The notes under the pieces are model-generated. The model searched no databases and was not told where the DNA came from. It saw only the letters and a list, made by a program, of their open reading frames with translations. 7,541 nucleotides of DNA from Bacteroidales bacterium (lineage in GTDB: Bacteria; Bacteroidota; Bacteroidia; Bacteroidales; UBA7960), in NCBI GenBank assembly GCA_003554665.1, contig PWGY01000206.1, forward strand, positions 1 through 7,541, in the 5' to 3' direction. This document shows positions 1 to 5,748 of this stretch, in pieces (positions within the stretch are counted from its first letter, which is position 1; each line of letters starts with the position of its first letter). The position numbers and the translations under genes were made by a program.

Positions 1-445
1 GCAGTTTTTGCCTACCCTTCCGGTCAACACGTCTTGTAAGGTATGACAACTCTCCTGATTTTAACCGAATAAGGGTGTGCGGCACCGTTTCAATGCCTGC
101 AATTGCGGCAAGGTGCATGGTAAGGTCTTCCAGTTCAGGCAAATTGGGATAATATTCACTTGGCGGTTTCAGAATGAAATTTCCCAAAACCCCCATAATG
201 GTCAATTTCTGCGACCTCTCTCTTCCGGCTGCTTTTTGCAGCCCGAGCGATAATTTAGGCTGAACACCAGTAACCGTTGTTTGACTTTGAATCACCTTTT
301 GTGCCAGCTCAAACATTTGATCGTTGGTATATTCCAGCACAGGAGGAACCGGAGAATTAAAAATCTTCTTGCTGCATTGGGGATGAAAAGCTTCACCACC
401 TTCATAAAGCGGTCGGTAGCAATACAAGCATTGATTATGGTTCAT
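1..445 (-). CDS. hipT: HipT-like HipA-family Ser/Thr kinase toxin, N-terminal part (cut by window edge)
   Basis: The reading frame is open from the ATG at 445 to the left edge: 148 codons are visible and the C-terminal part, with the catalytic Asp and metal site, lies outside. Features of the HipA C-terminal kinase family are a Cys cluster (C6, C9, H21, C24), the loop TVTGVQPKLSL (57-67) that corresponds to the Gly-rich loop, NFILKPP (89-95) with candidate ATP-binding K93, the acidic stretch PELED (103-107), and YLTRRVDR (135-142). HipT of E. coli O127 phosphorylates tryptophanyl-tRNA synthetase; the target here is unknown. The start overlaps hipS by 11 nt, and an AAGGAG (458-463) lies 12 nt upstream. 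The HipA N-terminal subdomain is absent from this protein and is encoded by the preceding gene, which is the hallmark of HipBST rather than HipBA. Thr57 and Thr59 occupy the positions of autophosphorylated Ser57 and Ser59 in the E. coli protein (alignment by eye). Family assignment is firm; the toxin role is inferred. Confidence 0.88.
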   Translation of the reverse strand, partial: MNHNQCLYCYRPLYEGGEAFHPQCSKKIFNSPVPPVLEYTNDQMFELAQKVIQSQTTVTGVQPKLSLGLQKAAGRERSQKLTIMGVLGNFILKPPSEYYPNLPELEDLTMHLAAIAGIETVPHTLIRLKSGELSYLTRRVDRKGRQKL

Positions 446-776
446 CTTGTCGGTTTTCTCCTTCCATTGGTAAAATACTGACTGCCCCGATACAATCATA
501 ACAGGTTTTTAATAACAGCCCCATTCGATCCCGCGCACTCAATTTCCAGTTCTTCTCAGCAATATCAAGCAACCAGCCTTCCGGAATTAACCCGTCAAAA
601 AACGGAAACAACAACTCACCCCGGAAAGGCTCGCTTTGCAGGGGAAGGGTTAAACTGACAGGTTCGGCATCAGGTTGATTGAGATACTCGTCCCGGTAGC
701 TGAAATGATATCCGTTTTCGTCCTCTGCCAGGATACCAGCCCAACGATCATGCATAAAAACTCTGGCGCTTCTCAT
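435..776 (-). CDS. hipS: HipS-like small antitoxin (HipA N-terminal subdomain protein)
   Basis: A 113-residue protein consisting only of the domain normally found at the N-terminus of HipA. Recognisable parts are the opening VFMHDRWAGILAEDENGYHF (6-25), LTLPLQ (42-47), the hallmark FPFFDGLIPEGW (57-68) and the closing DRMGLLLKTCYDCIGAVSIL (83-102). In E. coli O127 the equivalent protein HipS neutralises the HipT kinase by inserting a conserved Trp into its active site; W68, at the end of the IPEGW motif, is the likely counterpart here (inferred from position and motif). The ATG overlaps the hipB stop as ATGA (773-776), and the stop lies inside the hipT start region, so the three genes are probably translationally coupled. 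A decayed HipA split by a frameshift is less likely, because hipT has its own ATG, an upstream AAGGAG and an N-terminal Cys cluster typical of stand-alone family members. Confidence 0.85.
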   Translation of the reverse strand: MRSARVFMHDRWAGILAEDENGYHFSYRDEYLNQPDAEPVSLTLPLQSEPFRGELLFPFFDGLIPEGWLLDIAEKNWKLSARDRMGLLLKTCYDCIGAVSILPMEGENRQDEP

Positions 777-1030
777 AGATCAGTTGCAGGATGATTGATC
801 AGTTTTTTCCTGTCGATTGGAACAGGACCAAGCTCATGACCAAACAATACCAAAACCTGGTTGACCTTGTCCATTTGGAGGGAGGGTTTATCCCTTTCCA
901 GCTCCCGGATAAACCGCAGGCCCACCCCGGCTTTGTCAGCCAGGCTCTGCTGTGTCAGTCCTGTTTCTTTGCGTTTGCCTTTCACAAATGCACTTAAGGA
1001 TGAAGTATTGGTAGAATTGGCCGCTTTCAT
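773..1030 (-). CDS. hipB: HipB-like XRE-family DNA-binding protein of the hip operon
   Basis: An 85-residue helix-turn-helix protein. The XRE/Cro-type HTH spans about residues 14-67; the helices around LTQQSLADKAGVGLRFIREL (25-44) are the typical scaffold and recognition helices, and VNQVLVLFGHELGP (57-70) is the usual closing helix of HipB-type regulators. It should bind the inverted repeats upstream of its own start and repress the operon, and may also hold the HipS-HipT complex on DNA. In tripartite systems the antitoxin role belongs mainly to HipS rather than HipB (known from E. coli O127). It is the first gene of the operon, and its stop overlaps the hipS ATG by 4 nt. No Shine-Dalgarno sequence is visible before the ATG, which is usual in Bacteroidota. 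The Ser/Thr/Asn-rich first 12 residues and the PATDL tail are probably flexible. Confidence 0.88.
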   Translation of the reverse strand: MKAANSTNTSSLSAFVKGKRKETGLTQQSLADKAGVGLRFIRELERDKPSLQMDKVNQVLVLFGHELGPVPIDRKKLINHPATDL

Positions 1031-1042
1031 TGGTCATATTAT

Positions 1043-1056
1043 TACCCGTTCGGGTA
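1043..1056. promoter_or_regulatory. HipB operator O1 (inverted repeat)
   Basis: TACCCG-TT-CGGGTA, 6-bp arms around a 2-bp centre, 12 bp upstream of the hipB ATG. It begins directly after the presumed -7 element (1057-1064) and so covers the expected transcription start. This resembles in layout the TATCC-N8-GGATA operators of E. coli hipBA. Binding by HipB is inferred from position and repetition. Confidence 0.75.
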
Positions 1057-1064
1057 CAAATATA
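1057..1064 (-). promoter_or_regulatory. -7 element of the hipBST promoter
   Basis: On the minus strand this reads TATATTTG, an exact match to the Bacteroidota -7 consensus TAnnTTTG. The predicted start of transcription, a few bases downstream, falls in operator O1, leaving a leader of about 20 nt before hipB. No clear TTG-type -33 element is seen; that position is occupied by operator O2. Confidence 0.6.
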
Positions 1065-1083
1065 CAACATTTTTAATAAATTG

Positions 1084-1097
1084 TACCCTTTCGGGTA
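1084..1097. promoter_or_regulatory. HipB operator O2 (inverted repeat)
   Basis: TACCC-TTTC-GGGTA, the same repeat as O1 and O3 with one changed base in the left arm (T for G at 1089). It starts exactly 41 bp after O1 and overlies the -33 region of the hip promoter, so occupancy should block RNA polymerase. Confidence 0.7.
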
Positions 1098-1124
1098 TTT
1101 TTTAACGATTGTAGCTATATTTTA

Positions 1125-1138
1125 TACCCGTTCGGGTA
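1125..1138. promoter_or_regulatory. HipB operator O3 (inverted repeat)
   Basis: TACCCG-TT-CGGGTA, identical to O1, starting exactly 41 bp after O2. It lies beyond the core hip promoter and about 50 bp upstream of the presumed fetA -7 element, so it may act by cooperative binding with O1 and O2 or influence the divergent transporter promoter (inference). Confidence 0.7.
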
Positions 1139-1186
1139 CGCATACATATATGCTCAGCCGAGAAATACGTATAGACGGATTTTTTT

Positions 1187-1194
1187 TACATTTG
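1187..1194 (+). promoter_or_regulatory. candidate -7 element for the fetAB transporter genes
   Basis: TACATTTG matches the Bacteroidota consensus TAnnTTTG and lies 46 bp before the fetA ATG. No convincing -33 TTG is found about 19-21 bp upstream, so the call rests on the -7 match and location only. Confidence 0.45.
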
Positions 1195-1240
1195 CTTTTT
1201 TAACGGCTACCCGGGAACCCGGCATCCACTTATCGGGATC

Positions 1241-1876
1241 ATGATAAAGCTTGAAAACATTTCTTATTCCCTTAACGGGAAGCAGCTTTTTGACAGGCTG
1301 TCGGTGGAGATCCCCGCCGGCGGGCGTCTGCTTGTCAGCGGCGAATCAGGCAGTGGCAAGACCACCCTGCTGCGGATGCTGCTGGGTTTCGTCAGACCCG
1401 ACCAGGGACAGATCTTTATTGACGGGGAAGAGCTCGGACTGGATAATGTGTGGCGGCTGCGGCGAAAAATGGCCTATGTAAGCCAGGAGATGCAGATCGG
1501 CCGGGGGCAGGTTGAAAACTTTATCAGGGAAGTGCTCCGTTTCAGGCACAACCGCCACATTGAATATCAAAAGGATCAAGTACTCAAACTGCTGAATGAA
1601 TTCCAGCTCAGCCCCGAAACCATCGGCAAAGACCTGGAAGAACTATCAGGCGGGGAGCTGCAGCGGGTGGCCATCATCGTGACCCTGCTGCTCGACCGGC
1701 CGGTTTACCTCCTTGACGAAGTAACCTCAGCACTGGATCATCCCCTGAAAAAACTGATCATCAATTATTTCACCGGCCTTTCCGAAAAAACGCTGATTGT
1801 TTCGTCGCACGACGGAATCTGGCATGAACAGGGATTTCCCACCATAAATACAGGCAACAATGGAAGCAGCTCCTGA
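1241..1876 (+). CDS. fetA: ABC transporter ATP-binding protein, FetA (YbbL)-like
   Basis: A 211-residue single-domain ABC ATPase with every core motif: Walker A GESGSGKT (34-41), Q-loop Q82 in VSQEM, signature LSGGE (134-138), Walker B VYLLDE (154-159) with catalytic E159, D-loop SALD (162-165) and switch H189 in SSHD. It should sit on the cytoplasmic side of the membrane and power the permease encoded next. The short length and the UPF0014 permease partner identify the FetAB (YbbLM) type; in E. coli this exporter raises iron efflux and resistance to peroxide stress. Its 3' end overlaps fetB by 17 nt, indicating one transcript. No Shine-Dalgarno is visible at the ATG; an inverted repeat (CCGGG-AA-CCCGG, 1211-1222) lies in the leader. 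ATPase assignment is very safe; the substrate is inferred from the partner. Confidence 0.9.
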   Translation: MIKLENISYSLNGKQLFDRLSVEIPAGGRLLVSGESGSGKTTLLRMLLGFVRPDQGQIFIDGEELGLDNVWRLRRKMAYVSQEMQIGRGQVENFIREVLRFRHNRHIEYQKDQVLKLLNEFQLSPETIGKDLEELSGGELQRVAIIVTLLLDRPVYLLDEVTSALDHPLKKLIINYFTGLSEKTLIVSSHDGIWHEQGFPTINTGNNGSSS

Positions 1877-2651
1877 CATCGGCATCATGCGGTTACTGGC
1901 CGCCTTCGGCCTGCTTGTGATACCGGTGGGTCTTTCTCTTTTCATGAAACTGGGCATTGCCCGGCAGCTTTTTATTTCTGCCGGCCGGATGACAGGGCAA
2001 CTTTTTTTGATGGGCATTTTGCTGGTATACCTCTTCCGGTGGGATAACCCGTGGTTGAATATTGCATGGGTTATGGTGATGATGTTTTTTGCCTGTTATG
2101 CGGTCATGGTCAACAGCAAGATATCCTTCAGGCACTTTCTTGCCCCGGTTTTCCTGTCATACTTTATAGGCACCGGCTTTGTGCTGCTGTTTTTCAATAG
2201 CGTGGTTATCGGCTATGAGAATATCTTCACCGCCCGGCTCATGGTTGTTGTAGGGGGCATGCTGCTGGGCAACTCCCTGAACGGCACGGTAATCGGCATT
2301 TCCAATTACTACGAAAGCATCCGGAAAGACAACAAGCGCTACCTGTATCTGCTGTCGCTCGGGGCCACCCGGCAGGAAGCCCTTCTGCCGTTTTTTCGCG
2401 ATGCCATGCTGGCGGCATTGCGTCCCTTTCTGGCCAACATGGCCACCATGGGCATTGTATCGCTGCCGGGCATGATGACCGGACAAATCCTGGGCGGATC
2501 CAGCCCCGAAACCGCCATCAAGTATCAGATCGCCATCGTCCTGGCCGTTTTTGCAGCGCTCACCATCAGCGTCAGCCTCTCCATTTACTTCTCTTCACGA
2601 CGGGCGTTTGACGACTATGGTATCCTGAAAGCAGGCTTGTTCAGAAAATGA
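1860..2651 (+). CDS. fetB: FetB (YbbM)-like ABC transporter permease, UPF0014 family
   Basis: A 263-residue integral membrane protein with about seven hydrophobic segments (roughly 12-29, 45-60, 66-85, 95-115, 126-145, 190-210 and 222-244). Family hallmarks are GGMLLGNSLNG (132-142), the cytoplasmic coupling region LLSLGATRQEALLPFFRD (164-181), and SLPGMMTGQILGGSSP (201-216) followed by KYQIAIV (221-227). With the preceding ATPase it forms the exporter linked in E. coli to iron efflux and oxidative-stress tolerance; the substrate here is not proven by sequence. The start at 1860 overlaps fetA by 17 nt; an in-frame ATG at 1887 (residue 10) would put the start 10 nt beyond the fetA stop and fits the first membrane segment equally well, so the start is uncertain. 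No strong terminator is seen in the 101 bp before the convergent gene. Confidence 0.9.
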   Translation: MEAAPDIGIMRLLAAFGLLVIPVGLSLFMKLGIARQLFISAGRMTGQLFLMGILLVYLFRWDNPWLNIAWVMVMMFFACYAVMVNSKISFRHFLAPVFLSYFIGTGFVLLFFNSVVIGYENIFTARLMVVVGGMLLGNSLNGTVIGISNYYESIRKDNKRYLYLLSLGATRQEALLPFFRDAMLAALRPFLANMATMGIVSLPGMMTGQILGGSSPETAIKYQIAIVLAVFAALTISVSLSIYFSSRRAFDDYGILKAGLFRK

Positions 2652-2752
2652 TTTTGGAATACCGGTACAGCCTGACATCTGGTTTACATGCAAACCGCCA
2701 CTACAATGGCTTATTCAGGAAGTGATTCCGTGAATCCCCGGACAGGCGGTCA

Positions 2753-3298
2753 TTAAAGGTTACCACCACCCTGCCGCTGACCCTGGCGCTGGCGCTGGCC
2801 CTGGCCCTGTTCCTCCTGCTGCTGTTCCTGCTCGCCGCCCGGAACGTTTTCAAACACCGGGTTATCGGGCAGCAGCTTCTCCGGATCCAGCATGACAGCT
2901 TCCAGGTGATCAAGGGTCCAGTTACCCTGATGACGGCCAATATGATGCATAAAATCGGGGAAGTTGCCAAAAACAATGGTTTCTCCGCCTATGCGGGCGC
3001 TGGTTTTCCCGTTAATGGCAATACCAAAAGGGAAATGATCAACAGGGAACCCCAAAGATTGCATATATTCCGCATTATCCGGGTCTTCCATGTCCAGGTA
3101 ACGGATATTAAAATCGTTTTGATGAGAATCCAGGAATGATTCCACCCTCGACAGTGTTTCCATGGATGGGGGCTGGTTTTTGTAGAAAACCTCAATGGTG
3201 GGTTCCTCTGCAGCCGCACTGGCGGCCTTGGCTTCGGATGCAAAAAAAACGGCCTGGATAAAAACGAATAGAATTAGTGATCTGACAAAAAGTTTCAT
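2753..3298 (-). CDS. exported cysteine-free thioredoxin-fold-like protein with Gln/Gly/Arg-rich tail
   Basis: A 181-residue protein that I cannot match to a named family. It has a clear signal peptide: K2/R6, a hydrophobic core at 8-20, and a probable signal peptidase I site after AKA (23-25). It should be periplasmic or outside the cell; no lipobox is present. Residues 33-135 look like a thioredoxin fold: strand TIEVFYK (34-40), helix 46-58, strand FNIRYLDM (63-70), then FPFGIAING (89-97), where P90 would be the cis-proline before a strand, and a final helix. The usual CxxC between strand and helix is replaced by NQPPSM, and there is no Cys anywhere, so it cannot be a thiol oxidoreductase. 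The tail from 155 is almost only Gln, Glu, Gly and Arg. It starts 91 nt after the methyltransferase stop and may be in the same transcript. Confidence 0.8.
   Translation of the reverse strand: MKLFVRSLILFVFIQAVFFASEAKAASAAAEEPTIEVFYKNQPPSMETLSRVESFLDSHQNDFNIRYLDMEDPDNAEYMQSLGFPVDHFPFGIAINGKTSARIGGETIVFGNFPDFMHHIGRHQGNWTLDHLEAVMLDPEKLLPDNPVFENVPGGEQEQQQEEQGQGQRQRQGQRQGGGNL
2771..2806. repeat. hexanucleotide tandem repeat (CTGNNN x6) in the 3' end of the exported-protein gene
   Basis: Six consecutive 6-bp units read on the plus strand: CTGCCG, CTGACC, CTGGCG, CTGGCG, CTGGCC, CTGGCC. On the coding strand they give alternating Gln with Gly or Arg. A less regular CTG-rich stretch continues to about 2830 and encodes the Gln/Glu run. 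Because the unit is 6 bp, changes in copy number would keep the reading frame and only vary tail length. Confidence 0.8.
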
Positions 3299-3389
3299 AA
3301 AGTGAATTTTTTTCGTATAATAATGGTGCTTTATGTTTCGATGTTGCCGGGCAGAAAAGGTTTAATTCACAGTTTAAAAAACTGCTGGT

Positions 3390-4226
3390 TCATGCGGGTT
3401 TTTCTGCGCAGATTACCACGAAAGGAATACTCAGCCTGAGTGCCCCATCTCTCCGAGCTTGTTCATTGAGTTCATGCTCCAGTGCATCGAACACCTCCTC
3501 CACCTTACCCTGAGGCAACATATCAACCCAGGCATTCAGGAATCCGGAACGGATCTGGTAATGATTGAGCATGGCCGTGCCATCGGTAAAATAATAGTTA
3601 AACTGATCGTATTCCTGCTCCCGGATCATAAACCCCCGGCCACGAAGCTCACGTAGCAGGTGAGCCACCGGGGGTCTTTTTTCTGCGATGTGGCGGTGCA
3701 TGTGGTCAACTGCATCATCCATTTGCCTTGCCATCAGCACCTTCTCAAAACACTGGTACACCTCAATCATACTCTGGTCCAGGTTCATGGTCAGCACCAG
3801 CTGCGCCCCGGGCCTGGTCACCCTGCCGCATTCCTCCAGTACCTGCTCCCTGTTGTTCACATTATTGATGCCGTTATTACTGACAATCAGGTCAATACTC
3901 TCATTCTCAAGCGGGATGGATTCGGCAACCCCCTGCAAGACCCGGACATTATATACCCCATAGGCAAGGGCCTTCTCCCCTGCCCTTTCACAGGCCGCCT
4001 CCCAGGGGTCAATTCCGTAAACCACCGAACTTTCACCCAGCCGCATGGCGAGCTCGATCAGCGGAAATCCGCTTCCAAAACCGATGTCAAGGGCTGAAAT
4101 ATCCGGTTTATAACGAATCTTATCCAGCAGTTTTAACCCAAAGGGGGCCGACCACAGCGGCAGTTCATCCCCGATGTTTACCACCCCGCCGGTGGGTGTA
4201 TCTGTATCCAGGTATTTTTTCTTCAT
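3390..4226 (-). CDS. class I SAM-dependent methyltransferase, substrate unknown
   Basis: A 278-residue cytosolic Rossmann-fold methyltransferase. Motif I is LDIGFGSG (46-53), which binds S-adenosylmethionine; D73 in VYGIDP would hold the ribose hydroxyls; GVAESIPL (99-106) is the adenine-binding region; and IDLIVSNNGINNV (111-123) is motif IV and its extension. CGRVTRPGAQLVLTMNL (133-149) is the usual strand after the helix of this fold. The pattern fits the UbiE/Methyltransf_11-25 group acting on small molecules. Residues 150-250, with a His/Arg-rich MDDAVDHMHRHIAEKRPP and a Tyr/Phe-rich YDQFNYYF, probably form the substrate lid and do not match a family I can name. The ATG lies 3 nt after the stop of the DUF4236 gene, so the two are almost certainly co-transcribed and coupled. 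Fold and cofactor are safe; substrate is not known. Confidence 0.85.
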   Translation of the reverse strand: MKKKYLDTDTPTGGVVNIGDELPLWSAPFGLKLLDKIRYKPDISALDIGFGSGFPLIELAMRLGESSVVYGIDPWEAACERAGEKALAYGVYNVRVLQGVAESIPLENESIDLIVSNNGINNVNNREQVLEECGRVTRPGAQLVLTMNLDQSMIEVYQCFEKVLMARQMDDAVDHMHRHIAEKRPPVAHLLRELRGRGFMIREQEYDQFNYYFTDGTAMLNHYQIRSGFLNAWVDMLPQGKVEEVFDALEHELNEQARRDGALRLSIPFVVICAEKPA

Positions 4227-4229
4227 GGT

Positions 4230-5492
4230 TCATCCGATTGTTCCTGCCAACCTCGCCAGATCAGGTGAGCTGATAATCACTGGGCTTTTCCGCCCGTCAA
4301 GGGTCAGCTGCAGGGTATGGTCTTCAAGTGAAAGTGTGGTATCCAGGATGCGGTTACGCGGATAAGACCGGCTGCCCTCACCGACAATTAGCAGGCGGTT
4401 ATCGGTCACATAAATAGTTCCTTCCATATCCGTCACATAACCCACCTCTTTATACCGGATACGGTCGCGCTGGTATTGCTGCAGGATCTTTTCTTTCAGC
4501 AAACGGCCTGCTGTTTTGAAATAACAGGTTTCATTGTTTTTGAGCGGGATTTCCACCTCCACCGGTTCAGGGGGTGCTTCCACTGCATCCCGCAACTCAG
4601 ACAGTTGCCGGATCATGCCCAGCTCCCACTCCAACTCTTCGTCCGGAATCCGCAACTCCTCCTGCAGCCGGTAAAGCTGTTGCTCCTCTTCGGAGGTGAT
4701 CATATGATCTTCCACCACTTCTTCCACAAAATCCGAAAAAGCACCCGCCTTCATCTGGCGGATAAGCCTTGCGGGAATTGAGAGCTCCCCTTCCAGGGCT
4801 TCCACCTCTGAAGGTTTTATGTAGTCAGGGTCTTCGAAGTATGCGTCCAGAAAACGGGCAAAAGCATGATGGTGGAGCCAGACCTGCCAGCCACCCTGAA
4901 CACCGGCCTTGTGAAGTAAACCCATTATTTCAGGAACCGGCCTCCGCTGATCCAGCCCCCGGTCAATCTCACGAAAAACTTTGCGGGCAAGGGTTGCCTG
5001 CCTGCCATGACGCCTTTCGAGGAAGATCCCGCCGGCAAACAGGAGCAGTGCGGGAATCATTAGCACCCAGTCGTTGTTTCCGATGCCCCCCAGCACGAGA
5101 AGTACCGCAGCCACAAACAACAGCGTAACTGCGGGCGGGCGGCGCGGGGCCAAAGGCAGGTCAGGCATGGAGGCGGGCCTCGCCCCGGAATCCGGACGAT
5201 AAGTAAGACCCGTATCCACAAAAATTCGCTCCTCCCCGTTGGTAAGCGATGCGGAATGACCGGCACCTTTCCCGGCCTGACCGGTACCTTTCCCTCCATA
5301 TCCGGCACCATTACCCCCCTGGCTGGCATACTTGCGGTAATACAACCCGTGGCGGCCACCATGTACATAAGGTCCCTTGGGACCCAGACCTACCCGGGCG
5401 CCCTTCACCCCGCCGGAAACGCCCACGCCGCTTTTGGACAAATTCAGGCGCATCGGCCCCAGGTTCAGTCCTTTTCTCAGATAAAATGCCAT
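4230..5492 (-). CDS. DUF4236 membrane protein with TerB-like and PH-like regions
   Basis: A 420-residue multidomain protein. Residues 1-52 form a DUF4236 domain (start MAFYLRKGLNLGPMRLNLSK, then SGVGVSGG and GLGPKGPYVHGG), a small glycine-rich domain of unknown function. A Gly/Ala/Lys linker (55-81) follows, then two hydrophobic helices (121-137 and 142-158) forming a membrane hairpin with short loop GNND. Residues 165-300 are mostly helical and acidic; EEVVEDHMITSEEEQQLYRL (257-276) resembles a TerB or EF-hand-like segment. The C-terminus (320-418), with GTIYVTDNRLLIVGEGS (358-374) followed by short strands, looks like a bacterial PH/GRAM domain. Both ends are therefore probably cytoplasmic. 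It heads an apparent operon with the methyltransferase 3 nt downstream. The role is unknown; a membrane-anchored scaffold or sensor is only a guess. A fragment of a second DUF4236 gene lies at 6791-6865. Confidence 0.83.
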   Translation of the reverse strand: MAFYLRKGLNLGPMRLNLSKSGVGVSGGVKGARVGLGPKGPYVHGGRHGLYYRKYASQGGNGAGYGGKGTGQAGKGAGHSASLTNGEERIFVDTGLTYRPDSGARPASMPDLPLAPRRPPAVTLLFVAAVLLVLGGIGNNDWVLMIPALLLFAGGIFLERRHGRQATLARKVFREIDRGLDQRRPVPEIMGLLHKAGVQGGWQVWLHHHAFARFLDAYFEDPDYIKPSEVEALEGELSIPARLIRQMKAGAFSDFVEEVVEDHMITSEEEQQLYRLQEELRIPDEELEWELGMIRQLSELRDAVEAPPEPVEVEIPLKNNETCYFKTAGRLLKEKILQQYQRDRIRYKEVGYVTDMEGTIYVTDNRLLIVGEGSRSYPRNRILDTTLSLEDHTLQLTLDGRKSPVIISSPDLARLAGTIG

Positions 5493-5508
5493 AATGTGCA
5501 GGGTTTAT
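5455..5508. repeat. direct repeat, left copy: 5' end and leader of the DUF4236 gene
   Basis: This 54-bp stretch covers the first 13 codons of the DUF4236 gene plus 16 bp of its leader. It matches 6828-6881 in the same orientation at 48 of 54 positions counted by eye, with an unbroken identical run of 28 bp (5481-5508) spanning the start codon and leader. The two copies bracket the O-methyltransferase gene. Confidence 0.85.
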
Positions 5509-5636
5509 GTGCGCTTTCAGCCGGCATCACCTTTTTGATGGTCTCCAGCTCAGGTTGAAAAAACCACCGGGTGTAACCGGAAAGTATAAAGATATTAATG
5601 TTTTTATACTGTGGAAAACAATCACCCGTTCAACCC

Positions 5637-5667
5637 TTTGGTTTTGCACAAAATTGCTGTATGTTTG
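5637..5667 (+). promoter_or_regulatory. Bacteroidota-type promoter of the O-methyltransferase gene
   Basis: TTTG at 5637-5640 and TATGTTTG at 5660-5667 are separated by exactly 19 bp, matching the TTTG-N19-TAnnTTTG arrangement of Bacteroidota housekeeping promoters. Transcription would start near 5672-5676, giving a leader of about 75 nt before the ATG at 5749. This is the best-formed promoter in the window. Confidence 0.7.
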
Positions 5668-5748
5668 CGTTTATCAGATGATTGCCGACAAAATTAAGCG
5701 ACCGACACAAACCACCTTTTCAGAAATTCAGACCCAAATTAAACATAT

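Noticed and set aside
281..481. Plus-strand 66-codon ORF
   Set aside because: Lies antisense to hipT and the end of hipS, whose protein sequences are clearly family-like; composition gives no recognisable protein.
2681..2696. GGTTT-ACATGC-AAACC inverted repeat between the convergent fetB and exported-protein genes
   Set aside because: Only 5 AT-rich pairs and no T-tract on either side; too weak to call a terminator.
3370..3384. CAGTTT-AAA-AAACTG hairpin just after the methyltransferase stop
   Set aside because: Short, AT-rich, and not followed by a T-run in the direction of transcription; the downstream gene may well be in the same operon.
3660..4097. Plus-strand 145-codon ORF, His- and Pro-rich
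   Set aside because: Antisense shadow of the methyltransferase gene, which has all SAM motifs in the other strand.
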